Part shown: piece by piece, positions 8,376 through 16,854 of the stretch | How the letters are laid out: each line of letters starts with the position of its first letter | How positions within the stretch are numbered: position 1 is the stretch's first letter | Assembly: GCA_963775315.1 (NCBI GenBank) | Contig: CAVZIN010000006.1 | Span: 18,740-82,739 of the forward strand | Direction of reading: 5' to 3' | Length of the DNA stretch: 64,000 nucleotides | Source of the DNA: CAWGHZ01 sp963775315 | GTDB lineage: Bacteria > Pseudomonadota > Alphaproteobacteria > MPNO01 > DASWLB01 | Notes under the pieces: generated by a model | Told to the model about the DNA's origin: nothing | The model's input: only the letters and a program-made list of their open reading frames with translations | The model's database searches: none | Program-made: the position numbers and the translations under genes

Positions 8376-8415
8376 GGGTCTGCGGCGCGTCACGTTCGTG
8401 CTGCGCCGCAGACCC
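8376..8415. repeat. Dispersed intergenic hairpin, copy 1
   Basis: GGGTCTGCGGCGC (8376-8388) and its exact reverse complement (8403-8415) form a 13-bp stem with a 14-base loop. The arm GCGCCGCAGACCC recurs at 48170-48182. It lies between the insertion sequence and the L36 promoter, and resembles a short intergenic palindromic repeat. Confidence 0.7.
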
Positions 8416-8517
8416 AGGATGAGAGGCTGGATTTTGCGGCTTACGGCGGATCGTTCGGATCGATTTTTGCGGAAGCACGATTGCGCGAATTCGCCCCATT
8501 TTCCGCCCTTCCGCGCG

Positions 8518-8546
8518 TTGACAGGGGCTGCCGCCGCCGCTATGGT
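8518..8546 (+). promoter_or_regulatory. Sigma-70 type promoter for L36
   Basis: TTGACA (8518-8523), a 17-base spacer and TATGGT (8541-8546), about 43 bases ahead of the L36 start. The -35 is perfect and the -10 is moderate, as is usual for alphaproteobacterial housekeeping promoters. Confidence 0.6.
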
Positions 8547-8588
8547 CCGGCGCTTTCCTGAACCCGCCCCCCAACACCGAGCCGGCCC

Positions 8589-8714
8589 ATGAAGATCGTC
8601 AACTCGATCAAGTCCATCAAGAAGCGGCACAAGGACTGCCGCGTCGTGCGCCGTCGCGGGCGGGTCTACGTCATCAACAAGACCAACCGGCGCTTCAAGG
8701 CGCGCCAGGGCTAG
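8589..8714 (+). CDS. rpmJ: 50S ribosomal protein L36, type B
   Basis: 41-residue basic protein MKIVNSIKSIKKRHKDCRVV... ending TNRRFKARQG. The sequence matches bacterial L36 of the zinc-independent (C-minus, YkgO-like) form common in alphaproteobacteria: only one cysteine remains (DCRVVRRRGR), so the CCCH zinc site is absent. It is a structural component of the large subunit near the peptidyl-transferase centre. It stands alone with its own promoter and is followed by a hairpin at 8739-8759. Confidence 0.95.
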   Translation: MKIVNSIKSIKKRHKDCRVVRRRGRVYVINKTNRRFKARQG

Positions 8715-8738
8715 CAGCCGCCCGAGCCTCCGCCCACG

Positions 8739-8759
8739 CCTTTCCCTTGCAGGGAAAGG
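8739..8759 (+). terminator. Hairpin after L36
   Basis: CCTTTCCCT and AGGGAAAGG form a 9-bp stem with a three-base loop, 25 bases after the L36 stop. There is no T-run, so it may be a processing or Rho-assisted site rather than a classical terminator. Confidence 0.5.
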
Positions 8760-8781
8760 GCAAGTCGGCGTAACTCAACCC

Positions 8782-10269
8782 ATGCGCATGCCGGTACCCG
8801 ATGCGGGCACGATCGCCTGCCGGGGCGAGATCGCGCGGCGCCTTGCCGCGCTTGTCGCCCCCGGCGGCGTCATCGCCGACGAGGCGACGCTCCGCGCCTA
8901 CGAATGCGACGGGCTCACCGCCTACCGCACCCCGCCGATGATCGCCGTCCTGCCCGAGACCACGGCCGAAGTGGCCGCGGTGCTCGCCGCTTGCCGCGAG
9001 ATGGGGGTGAAGGTGGTGCCGCGCGGCGCGGGCACGTCGCTTTCGGGCGGCGCCCTGCCGCTCGCCGACGGCGTGCTGGTCGGGATGGGCAAGTTCAACC
9101 GCATCCTGGAGGTCGACTACGCCAACCGCTGCGCGGTGGTGCAGCCGGGCGTGCCGAACCTCGCCATTTCCAACGCCGTCGCGGCCGCCGGCTTCTATTA
9201 CGCCCCCGATCCGTCGAGCCAGATCGCCTGCACCATCGGCGGCAACGTCGCCGAGAACTCGGGCGGGGTGCATTGCCTGAAGTACGGGCTGACCACCAAC
9301 AACATCACCGGGGTCGAGCTCGTGCTGATGTCGGGCGAGGTGATCCGGCTCGGCGGCAAGGCGCTGGAGACGGACGGGTACGATCTGCTGGGCATCGTCA
9401 CCGGCTCCGAGGGGCTGCTCGGCATCGTCACGGAGGTGACCGTCCGGCTGCTGCGGAAGCCCGCCACGGCGCGGGCCCTGCTGGTCGGCTTCCCGTCGAG
9501 CGAGCAGGCGGGCGACTGCGTTTCCGCCATACTCGCCGCCGGCATCATCCCGGGCGGGATGGAGATGATGGACCGGCCGGCCATCAAGGCCGCCGAGGAC
9601 TTCGTCCACGCCGGCTATCCGACCGAGGCCGGGGCCCTCCTGATCGTCGAGCTCGACGGGCCCGAGATCGAAGTCGACCACCTGGTCGCACGGGTGGGCG
9701 ACATCGCCACCGCCCACGGGGCGCTCGGCGTGCGCGCGTCGTCCGGCGAGGACGAGAGGCTGCGCTTCTGGGCCGGGCGCAAGGCCGCCTTTCCCGCGAT
9801 GGGGCGGCTTTCGCCCGACTATTACTGCATGGACGGCACCATCCCGCGCCGGCGCCTCGCCGAGGTGCTGCACGGCATCGCCCAGCTGTCGCGCCGCCAC
9901 GGGCTCGGCGTCGCCAACGTGTTCCACGCAGGCGACGGTAACCTGCACCCGCTGATCCTCTACGACGCCAACAAGCCGGGCGAGATCGAGACGGCCGAGG
10001 CGTTCGGCGCCGACATCTTGCGGCTCTGCGTCGAGGTCGGCGGCGTGCTGACCGGCGAGCACGGGGTCGGCGTCGAAAAGCGGGACCTGATGGGCGCGAT
10101 GTTCGACGAGGTCGACCTCGCCCAGCAGCAGCGCATCAAGTGCGCGTTCGACGCCGACTTGCTGCTCAACCCGGGAAAGGTGTTCCCCACCCTGCATCGC
10201 TGCGCCGAGCTCGGCCGCGTCCACGTCCACGGCGGCGAGCTGCGCCACGCGCACCTGCCGCGGTTCTGA
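8782..10269 (+). CDS. glcD: Glycolate oxidase, FAD-binding subunit GlcD
   Basis: 495 residues. An N-terminal PCMH-type FAD-binding domain carries PRGAGTSLSGGALP and the nucleotide segment GGNVAENSGGVHCLKYGLT. The C-terminal FAD-oxidase domain carries VFHAGDGNLHPLI and the cap motif VGGVLTGEHGVGVEKR. The length matches GlcD. GlcD with GlcE and GlcF oxidises glycolate to glyoxylate at the membrane and passes electrons to the quinone pool. glcE follows after two bases and glcF overlaps glcE. The extreme C-terminus (HVHGGELRHAHLPRF) is typical. No GlcC-type regulator is adjacent. Confidence 0.95.
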   Translation: MRMPVPDAGTIACRGEIARRLAALVAPGGVIADEATLRAYECDGLTAYRTPPMIAVLPETTAEVAAVLAACREMGVKVVPRGAGTSLSGGALPLADGVLVGMGKFNRILEVDYANRCAVVQPGVPNLAISNAVAAAGFYYAPDPSSQIACTIGGNVAENSGGVHCLKYGLTTNNITGVELVLMSGEVIRLGGKALETDGYDLLGIVTGSEGLLGIVTEVTVRLLRKPATARALLVGFPSSEQAGDCVSAILAAGIIPGGMEMMDRPAIKAAEDFVHAGYPTEAGALLIVELDGPEIEVDHLVARVGDIATAHGALGVRASSGEDERLRFWAGRKAAFPAMGRLSPDYYCMDGTIPRRRLAEVLHGIAQLSRRHGLGVANVFHAGDGNLHPLILYDANKPGEIETAEAFGADILRLCVEVGGVLTGEHGVGVEKRDLMGAMFDEVDLAQQQRIKCAFDADLLLNPGKVFPTLHRCAELGRVHVHGGELRHAHLPRF

Positions 10270-10271
10270 CG

Positions 10272-11522
10272 ATGGCCGAACTCGACACCGAGAGCGCCCT
10301 GCGCCCGGCGGACGAGGCGACGCTCGCCGAGGCCATTGCCGATCTGCTGGCGCGTGGCGAGTTGGTCGAGCTGATCGGCGGCGGCACCAAGCGCGGGCTC
10401 GGCCGGCCCGACATGCCGCGCCTGCGGCTCGAAACCGCCGCCTTCTCCGGCATCCGCATGTACGAGCCCGAGGAGCTGGTGATGTCGGCGGGCGCGGCGA
10501 CGCCAGTCGCCGAGATCGAGGCGGAGCTCGCGCGGCACCGCCAGATGCTCGCCTTCGAGCCGCCGGACGTGGCATTGCTCTACGGCGCCTCGGGACGCGG
10601 CACGATCGGCGGCGCGTTCGCCGCCAATCTGGCAGGGCCGCGCCGCGTTCGCGCCGGCGCCGCGCGCGACCACATCCTGGGCGTCCGCGCGGTCGGCGGT
10701 CGCGGCGAGCCGTTCAAGGCCGGCGGGCGGGTGGTAAAGAACGTCACCGGCTACGACGTGCCGAAGCTGGTCGCCGGCTCGCTCGGCACGCTCGCGGTAA
10801 TGTGCGAGGTGACCTTCCGCGTGCTGCCCGCGCCGGAAACGACGGCGACGCTGCTGGTCTGCGGCGCGGGCGACAGGGACCTGATGGCCGCGATGGGCGA
10901 AGCGCTGGCAAGCCCGCACGACGTCTCAGCCGCGACGACCCTCTCGGGCGCGGTCGCCGCGCAGTCGCGCGTTCCGGTTGTCGCCGCCCTCGCCGCGCCC
11001 GTCGCGGCGCTGCGGGTCGAGGGGTTCGGACCGTCGGTCGCCGCGCGCGTCGCCGCGCTCAAGGAGCTGCTCGGCGGGTCCCGCGAGATCGCGACGCTCG
11101 ACGGGGCGGAGAGCGACATGCTGTGGCGCGAGATTCGCGACCTGGCCGCCTTCGCGCCCGACGCGCCGCTCGGGCACGAGCGCTGCATCTGGCGGGTGTC
11201 GATCCCGGGCGCCGCGGCGGCCGGGGCACTCGACGCCATCGGCCACGAAACAGATTATGCGTGCGTCGCGGACTGGGGCGGCGGCAGGCTCTGGCTCGCC
11301 GTGCCGGAAGGAATTGGCGACGCACACGCCCCGGCCATTCGGGCAGCTGCCGCGGCCGCAGGCGGCCACTCGGTGCTGGTCCGCGCACCGGACGGGATCC
11401 GTCGCGCCGTCCCCCCCTTCCCGACCCAGCCCGCGGCGCTTGCCGCCCTCACCGCGCGCGTCAAGTCGGCGTTCGACCCGCACGGCGTACTCAACCCCGG
11501 CCGCATGTACGAAGGGGTGTGA
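10272..11522 (+). CDS. glcE: Glycolate oxidase, FAD-binding subunit GlcE
   Basis: 416 residues from the ATG two bases after the glcD stop. It has the short FAD-binding domain of GlcE: IGGGTKRGLGRP, GASGRGTIGGAFAANLAGPRR, and the strongly conserved GGRVVKNVTGYDVPKL. The C-terminus ends in DPHGVLNPGRMYEG, a shared feature of this oxidase family. GlcE is the second flavoprotein-like subunit of the glycolate oxidase complex. The frame is open upstream inside glcD, but that extension is out of keeping with the family. It overlaps glcF by one base (TGATG). Confidence 0.95.
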   Translation: MAELDTESALRPADEATLAEAIADLLARGELVELIGGGTKRGLGRPDMPRLRLETAAFSGIRMYEPEELVMSAGAATPVAEIEAELARHRQMLAFEPPDVALLYGASGRGTIGGAFAANLAGPRRVRAGAARDHILGVRAVGGRGEPFKAGGRVVKNVTGYDVPKLVAGSLGTLAVMCEVTFRVLPAPETTATLLVCGAGDRDLMAAMGEALASPHDVSAATTLSGAVAAQSRVPVVAALAAPVAALRVEGFGPSVAARVAALKELLGGSREIATLDGAESDMLWREIRDLAAFAPDAPLGHERCIWRVSIPGAAAAGALDAIGHETDYACVADWGGGRLWLAVPEGIGDAHAPAIRAAAAAAGGHSVLVRAPDGIRRAVPPFPTQPAALAALTARVKSAFDPHGVLNPGRMYEGV

Positions 11523-12829
11523 TGCAGACGCGCTTCGCCCCCGAGCGGCTCGCCGCGGATTCGGACCTTGCCCAGTCCGACCACATCCTGCGCGCCTGCG
11601 TGCATTGCGGCTTCTGCACCGCGACCTGCCCGACCTATCTCGAGCTCGGCGACGAGCGCGACAGCCCACGCGGGCGCATCTATCTCATCAAGGAGATGCT
11701 GGAGGCCGACCGGCCGCCGACGGCCGAGACGGTGACGCATATCGACCGCTGCCTCTCCTGCCTCGGCTGCATGACGACCTGCCCGTCCGGCGTCCACTAC
11801 CAGCATCTGGTCGACCACGCGCGCGCCTTCGTCGAGGAGCGGTACGACCGGCCGGCCGCCGAGCGCGCGCTGCGCGCCGCCGTCGCTCGCGTGCTGCCGC
11901 ACCCCGGAAGGTTTCGTGCCGCGCTGGCGCTCGGCCGGCTCGCCAAGCCCTTGGCCGGGATGCTGCCCGCGCGGCTACGCCACGCCTTGACGCTGGTGCC
12001 GACCGGCGGCCAGGGCGCCGACCCCGCCGCACGACCGCGCGTCTTCGCCGCCGAAGGGACACGGACCCGCCGCGTCGCGCTGCTCGCCGGCTGCGTGCAG
12101 CAGGCGCTCGCACCCGCGATCAACGCGGCGACGATACGGCTTCTCACCCGCCACGGCTGCGAGGTGGTGGTGGCGCAAGGCGGCGGCTGCTGCGGCGCGC
12201 TCGCGCATCATCTCGGTCGCACCGACGAAGGTCGCGATTACGCCCGCAGCAACGTCGCCGCCTGGACGCGCGAGATCGAGGCCGGCGGCCTCGACGCCAT
12301 CGTCGTCAACGCCTCCGGGTGCGGCACGCAGGTCAAGGATTACGGCTTCCTGCTGCGCGACGATGCCATCTGGGCGGAGCGCGCCGCGCGGATCTCCGCC
12401 CTCGCCCGCGACGTGACCGAGCTGATGGCGGAGATCGGGCTCGGCACCGCCGGCCATGCGCCGCGCCTCGCTGTCGCGTATCACGACGCCTGTTCCCTCC
12501 GCCACGGCCAGAAGGTGACCGCCCCGCCGCGCGCGCTCCTCGGCGCCGCCGGCTTCGCCGTCCGCGAGCCGGACGAGGGCCATGTCTGTTGCGGCTCGGC
12601 CGGGAGCTACAACCTGCTGCAGCCGGCGATGGCCGAGCGGCTGCGCGCACGGAAGGCGGGCCACCTCTCGGCGACCGGGGCCGAAATCGTCGCCGCCGGC
12701 AACATCGGCTGCATCATGCAACTCGAAGGCGCGACGCCGCAGCCGGTCGTGCACACGGTGGAGCTGCTCGACTGGGCGACCGGTGGCCCGCGGCCGCGGG
12801 CGCTCGCGTCGCTGGAGGGCGTGCCATGA
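11522..12829 (+). CDS. glcF: Glycolate oxidase, iron-sulfur subunit GlcF
   Basis: 435 residues. Two 4Fe-4S binding motifs near the N-terminus (CVHCGFCTATCP and CLSCLGCMTTCP) are followed by two CCG (cysteine-rich) domains, seen as GGGCCGAL and HVCCGSAGSYN. This is the architecture of GlcF and related Fe-S reductases. It carries electrons from GlcDE to the respiratory chain. It starts at the stop of glcE and its own stop overlaps the next ATG (ATGA), so glcDEF and the TPR gene form one coupled operon. Confidence 0.95.
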   Translation: MQTRFAPERLAADSDLAQSDHILRACVHCGFCTATCPTYLELGDERDSPRGRIYLIKEMLEADRPPTAETVTHIDRCLSCLGCMTTCPSGVHYQHLVDHARAFVEERYDRPAAERALRAAVARVLPHPGRFRAALALGRLAKPLAGMLPARLRHALTLVPTGGQGADPAARPRVFAAEGTRTRRVALLAGCVQQALAPAINAATIRLLTRHGCEVVVAQGGGCCGALAHHLGRTDEGRDYARSNVAAWTREIEAGGLDAIVVNASGCGTQVKDYGFLLRDDAIWAERAARISALARDVTELMAEIGLGTAGHAPRLAVAYHDACSLRHGQKVTAPPRALLGAAGFAVREPDEGHVCCGSAGSYNLLQPAMAERLRARKAGHLSATGAEIVAAGNIGCIMQLEGATPQPVVHTVELLDWATGGPRPRALASLEGVP

Positions 12830-13386
12830 CCCTGCCGAAGCTAATGCTGTGGATGGCGACGTTCGCGTCGCTCTGGATCGTCCAGCCGGCGTCGGCGTCA
12901 CAGACGGACCCACGGCTCGACGCGCTGTTCCGTCGCCTCGCCCTCACCCGCGACACGACCGAGGCCGCGTCGCTCGAACAGGGGATCTGGACGATCTGGC
13001 TGCAGTCGGGCGATCCCAAGATCGACCGGCTGATGGCCGGCGGCCTGGCGGCGATGGACGCGGGCGACACCGATTCGGCGGAGGAGATCTTCGACGAGAT
13101 CGTCGCCCAGGCGCCGGACTTCGCCGAGGGGTGGAACAAGCGCGCGACGCTGCGCTACATGACGGGCGACTATGCCGGCTCGCTCGCCGACATCGAGCGG
13201 ACTCTGGCGCTCGAGCCGCGCCATTTCGGCGCGCTATCCGGGATGGGGCTCGTCTATACCGCGCTCGGCGACGATGCGAAGGCGCTCGACGCCTTCCGCC
13301 GCGCGCTCAAGGTCGATCCGAACCTCGCCGGCGCGGCGGACCAGGTCCGGGCGCTCGAGGACAAGCTCAAGGGCCGTGCGATCTAG
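12826..13386 (+). CDS. Exported TPR protein downstream of glcF
   Basis: 186 residues. A signal peptide (MTLPKLMLWMATFASLW...ASA) precedes about three tetratricopeptide repeats, with consensus-like stretches AMDAGDTDSAEEIFDEIV, WNKRATLRYMTGDYAGSL and LVYTALGDDAKALDAF. Small periplasmic TPR proteins of this kind are common in alphaproteobacteria, but no defined role is known. Four-base overlap with glcF implies co-expression, though not necessarily a shared function. Its stop shares the palindromic CTAG with the stop of the convergent gene. Confidence 0.8.
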   Translation: MTLPKLMLWMATFASLWIVQPASASQTDPRLDALFRRLALTRDTTEAASLEQGIWTIWLQSGDPKIDRLMAGGLAAMDAGDTDSAEEIFDEIVAQAPDFAEGWNKRATLRYMTGDYAGSLADIERTLALEPRHFGALSGMGLVYTALGDDAKALDAFRRALKVDPNLAGAADQVRALEDKLKGRAI

Positions 13387-15215
13387 CCGCGCGGCGACAG
13401 GGCCGGATCGGCGCCCGCCGCCTCGACGCGGCAGACGATGCCGCGCGATTCGAGCTTGACGCACATCTTCACCACCGAGGCGCGCTCGGCGACCGGCGGC
13501 GTGACCAGCGTGTAGCGCAGGCTCTCCGCCGTCAGCGCGGTGCGCTCGGCGACGATCTCGACCGCGCCGTAGAGCTCGGGCGCGCGCTTCACCATGTCGA
13601 GCCAGCCCTGCGTTGCGTCGATGCGACTCGGATATTCCGCGAGCCGCGCCCGATAGTAAGTGCCGTGCAGCGGCGTCGCGGCGAGCACGACCGGCTCCGG
13701 CATTGCGCCAGGGCGGAACGTGACCCCGCCACCGAGCGGCGCGATCGCCGGCCGCACCGGCGCCGGCGGCGGCTCGGGCGCGGCCTCGGGCATCGTCGCA
13801 GCGGCCGGGACGGGCTCGGGAACGGTCACGGCAGCGGGCGTCGCCGGGATCGTCGGAACCTCTGCCGGCTGGGGCGCGGCGGCTTCGGCGGCTTCTGACG
13901 CAGCGACTTCGGTGGGCTGCGGGGCAGGCACCGCCGCAGTCGGTGCCGGGGCGGGCGCTTCGACGACGGCGGGCGCCGGCGTCGGCGCCACCGGATAGTC
14001 GAACATCGCCGCGAGTTGTTGGGGATCGGCGTGCGGCACGGGCGGCGGGGCGGACGCGACGGCGACCGGCGCAGGCGTCGGAGGCTTTGCAGCGGCGGCG
14101 GGTGCCGGCGCCGGCTCGACCGGATAGTCGAACATGGCCGCGAGCAGCTTGGGATCGGCGTGCGGTGCCGGCGGCACAGCGGCGACCGGAGCCGCTTTGG
14201 CCGGCATCGTAGCGACCGGAGCCGGGGCCACCGGAGCCACAGTGACTGGGGTCGCAGCCTGGTGCTTCGGCTTGGCGGGTGTGGAAGCGCTCCCCACCAC
14301 CATCGGGACCTTGCCCTCGGTGGCGCTCGGCCCCGGCGCGGGAGCCGGGTCGCGCGCGGGAGCGGGTGTCGCGGCCGGCGCCACCGTGGAGGGGGTGGCT
14401 GCCGGTGCGGCAGCCTTGCCGGACACCGGCAGGCTGCCCAGGTTTCGCGCGCGCAGAGCGGCGTACATGGCGAGGTTCTTCTCGACCGCGGCTGCATCCA
14501 TGTCGCGCCGCGCGATCCGCGCCGCCGACGTCATGTCGCCGACGAGACCGTAGGCGAGGGCGAGGTTGTTGCGCTCGCGTGGGCCCGCTTCGGTCGACCC
14601 GGCGGCCTTGGACAGCACGTCGATCGCCTCGCGATAGTCGTGCGACGCGGCGAGCGACAGGCCGAGATTGTTCTCGAGGGCGAGGTTGCCTGGCTTCAGC
14701 GCCAGCCCCGCGCGGTACATCGCCTGGGCGTGGGCATGCTCGCCCTGCATGTCGTAAGCCACGCCGAGCCCGTTATAGGTGCGCGCGTCCTTCTTCAGCC
14801 CGATCGAGGCGAGAAGCTGTTCGATCGCAAGCGCCGGCCGGTCGAGTGCGACCAGCGCGTTGCCGAGCCCCCGGCGCGCCTCGGCCTCGGACCCCGGCAG
14901 GTCGATCGCCTGGCGATAGGCCTCGGCCGCCTGCTCATACGCGCCGAGGCGGGACAGCGCGGCGCCCATGCCGATCAGCGGCGCGGGATCGCGCGGGTTC
15001 TGGTTATGCGCCTCGCGGAAGAGCGAAACCGCGGTCGCGTCGTCTCCCGATTGCGACGTGCGCTCGGCGACGTTCATCAGCGCGGCGCCGCGGATCGGCG
15101 CGGCGCCCGTCTTGGTGGGATCGCCGCCCGACGACGTGGCGCAGCCGGAGACCAGTGCCGCCATGAGCCCGCAGAAGGCGAGCCGGGCGACGCGCGTGTT
15201 TTGTGCCGGTTTCAT
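13383..15215 (-). CDS. TPR lipoprotein with C-terminal SPOR-like domain (TadD-like)
   Basis: 610 residues. A lipoprotein signal (ALVSGCATSS, lipobox Cys about 25) is followed by TPR repeats (about 45-250) resembling the Flp-pilus assembly protein TadD. A very long Ala/Pro linker (about 270-500) contains a duplicated block with core AAMFDYPV spaced 43 codons apart. A C-terminal region of about 80 residues (HGTYYRARLAEYPSR...) looks like a peptidoglycan-binding SPOR domain. An outer-membrane-anchored, septum- or wall-associated TPR protein is likely. No other tad genes are present, so a role in pili is uncertain. Confidence 0.75.
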   Translation of the reverse strand: MKPAQNTRVARLAFCGLMAALVSGCATSSGGDPTKTGAAPIRGAALMNVAERTSQSGDDATAVSLFREAHNQNPRDPAPLIGMGAALSRLGAYEQAAEAYRQAIDLPGSEAEARRGLGNALVALDRPALAIEQLLASIGLKKDARTYNGLGVAYDMQGEHAHAQAMYRAGLALKPGNLALENNLGLSLAASHDYREAIDVLSKAAGSTEAGPRERNNLALAYGLVGDMTSAARIARRDMDAAAVEKNLAMYAALRARNLGSLPVSGKAAAPAATPSTVAPAATPAPARDPAPAPGPSATEGKVPMVVGSASTPAKPKHQAATPVTVAPVAPAPVATMPAKAAPVAAVPPAPHADPKLLAAMFDYPVEPAPAPAAAAKPPTPAPVAVASAPPPVPHADPQQLAAMFDYPVAPTPAPAVVEAPAPAPTAAVPAPQPTEVAASEAAEAAAPQPAEVPTIPATPAAVTVPEPVPAAATMPEAAPEPPPAPVRPAIAPLGGGVTFRPGAMPEPVVLAATPLHGTYYRARLAEYPSRIDATQGWLDMVKRAPELYGAVEIVAERTALTAESLRYTLVTPPVAERASVVKMCVKLESRGIVCRVEAAGADPALSPRG

Positions 15216-15284
15216 GGCGCAAGACTTATCGAATGGTTTTTAACATCGTCTTAAAACCCGGCGATGCATCTTGGCCGATACAAC

Positions 15285-15296
15285 TTCGAATTCGAA
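15285..15296. promoter_or_regulatory. 12-bp palindrome in divergent promoter region
   Basis: TTCGAATTCGAA, a perfect palindrome in the AT-richer gap between the TPR lipoprotein gene and parA. It could be an operator for the ribbon-helix-helix protein encoded downstream. That link is speculative. Confidence 0.3.
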
Positions 15297-15460
15297 ACGA
15301 TCCCCCTTCAAAATACTGATAATGAATGCGGGGATTTTATTCATGTTGCCCGCAAATCAATACTTAGCCATTCACCCGGCGTTAAGACCTTGGCGTCATA
15401 GTCCGCATCGGAGATAGCAACAGCCGGGCGCGTCGCGCGGCCGGGGAGAAGGAGCATCCG

Positions 15461-16156
15461 ATGCATGTATTGGCAGTCGCGTCGCAGAAGGGCGGCTCCG
15501 GCAAGACGACACTCGCCGGCCATCTCGCCGTCGAGGCCGAGCGCCAGGGCGCCGGCCCGGTCGCTCTGATCGACACCGATCCGCAGGGGAGCCTCGCCGC
15601 GTGGTGGAACGCGCGCGCCGCCGAGACGCCCGTCTTCGTCGAAACCTATGTCTCGCGCCTTGCCGATGACCTCGGCAAGCTGCGCTCCGCCGGCGTCGCG
15701 CTGGTCGTCATCGACACGCCGCCCGCGATCACCCAGACCATCGTCGAGGTGGTGCGCGCCGCGGACCTGGTGCTGATCCCGGTGCGGCCGAGCCCGCACG
15801 ACCTCGGCGCCGCCGGCGCGACGGTCGACCTGATCGAGTCGCTCGACAAGCCGCTGGTGTTCGCGATCAACGGCGCCTCGCCGCGCGCGCGCATCACGTC
15901 GGAGGCGGTGATCGCCCTCTCGCAGCACGGTACGCTCGCGCCCTCGATCGTGCATCACCGCACCGACTTCGCGGCCAGCATGATCGACGGCCGCACGGTG
16001 ATGGAACTCCCCCGCACCGAGCGCTCGTCGGCCGAGGTGTCGGCGCTGTGGTCCTATCTCGCGCGCCGCATCGCGGGGCGCGACCGGCCGGGCCTCGCCG
16101 TCGAGATGGCCGGCCTCGCCCACTCGGAGGCCTCGTTCGCGGAGCAGGGAGCATGA
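15461..16156 (+). CDS. ParA-family ATPase (orphan)
   Basis: 231 residues with the deviant Walker A box KGGSGKTT at positions 10-17, the A' motif LIDTDPQGSLAAWW and Walker B LVVIDTPP. This is a MinD/ParA-type partition ATPase that would bind nucleoid DNA as an ATP dimer. It is short, without the N-terminal HTH of plasmid ParA, as in type Ib ParA and in cargo-positioning ParAs. A strong ribosome-binding site (GGAGAAGGAG) precedes it. The next gene overlaps its stop (ATGATGG) and encodes a ribbon-helix-helix protein, as in type Ib par systems. No origin, replication gene or ParB accompanies it, so it may position a chromosomally encoded cargo. Confidence 0.9.
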   Translation: MHVLAVASQKGGSGKTTLAGHLAVEAERQGAGPVALIDTDPQGSLAAWWNARAAETPVFVETYVSRLADDLGKLRSAGVALVVIDTPPAITQTIVEVVRAADLVLIPVRPSPHDLGAAGATVDLIESLDKPLVFAINGASPRARITSEAVIALSQHGTLAPSIVHHRTDFAASMIDGRTVMELPRTERSSAEVSALWSYLARRIAGRDRPGLAVEMAGLAHSEASFAEQGA

Positions 16157-16569
16157 TGGAACGCTCTCCCGCCGCGATGCTGACCCGCTCGCTGCTCGTC
16201 CGCAAGGGCGCGGCGGCGCCGACCGCGCCGGTACCCCCGCCCATCCTCGAGTTGGCGCCTGCGCCGACGCCCCGCGAGCCCGCGCCGCATCTGATGCTGA
16301 TCGGGCGCGAGCCGTCCATGTCGGCCGCCCGTCCGCACACCGAACGGAACGTGAACGGTCCCGGCGACTCGCGGCGGCGGATCACGCTGCGGCTCGATCC
16401 GGTGCGCCACCGCCGCCTCAAGCTGGCGGCCACCCATCTCGGCACCAGCTTGCAGGACGTACTGATCGCCGCGCTCGACAGCCACCTCGCGCGCGTCGCG
16501 CCGGGGCTCGGCGAGGGCGGCTGTCCCTGTCTCTCCGGGACCGCGAGGTCAGAGGAGGCAGCGTCGTGA
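16153..16569 (+). CDS. Ribbon-helix-helix protein, probable ParA partner
   Basis: 138 residues. The N-terminal 70 are Pro/Ala-rich and probably disordered. Residues about 75-115 (RRRITLRLDPVRHRRLKLAA, then GTSLQDVLIAALDSHL) have the beta strand and two helices of a ribbon-helix-helix DNA-binding fold. The layout of a flexible arm plus an RHH domain resembles ParG-like centromere-binding partners of type Ib ParA, where the arm stimulates ATPase activity, although no clear arginine-finger motif is evident. Start codon overlaps the parA stop; the ending overlaps the next GTG. Confidence 0.7.
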   Translation: MMERSPAAMLTRSLLVRKGAAAPTAPVPPPILELAPAPTPREPAPHLMLIGREPSMSAARPHTERNVNGPGDSRRRITLRLDPVRHRRLKLAATHLGTSLQDVLIAALDSHLARVAPGLGEGGCPCLSGTARSEEAAS

Positions 16570-16850
16570 ACACAGCGGAACCGAAGCCCGCCGCGAGCCT
16601 CGCCCCGACGCTGATCCGCCGCGGCCAGGGCCGTGCCGTCCCCGCCGCCGCCGCACCGCCCGCAAGCACCGCCGAGATGACCGGCGGCCTCGCCATTCCT
16701 CCAGCGCCCGGCGTCGGTGGCATCGCGGCGCCTACCGCGAAACGAAGCCGGCGACGGATGATGTCGTGGCGGAGCGCAGGTCTGTTCGGAGCGCTCTATC
16801 TGGCGGCGCTGGTACTGTTCGCCGCCGCGTTCGACATGTGGCCGAGCTGA
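16566..16850 (+). CDS. Small single-span membrane protein of the ParA operon
   Basis: 94 residues from a GTG that overlaps the upstream stop (GTGA). The first 60 residues are Ala/Pro-rich. A basic cluster KRSRRRMMSW then leads into one hydrophobic segment (about 70-90, LFGALYLAALVLFAAAF). That is a cytoplasmic N-terminus with a C-terminal membrane anchor. I do not recognise a family. Coupling to ParA and the RHH protein suggests a membrane adaptor or anchor for the ParA system. Confidence 0.6.
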   Translation: MNTAEPKPAASLAPTLIRRGQGRAVPAAAAPPASTAEMTGGLAIPPAPGVGGIAAPTAKRSRRRMMSWRSAGLFGALYLAALVLFAAAFDMWPS

Positions 16851-16854
16851 CCGC

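Noticed and set aside
8695..10575. 626-codon minus-strand open frame opposite glcD/glcE
   Set aside because: Antisense shadow of glycolate oxidase genes; low-complexity Arg/Pro-rich product.
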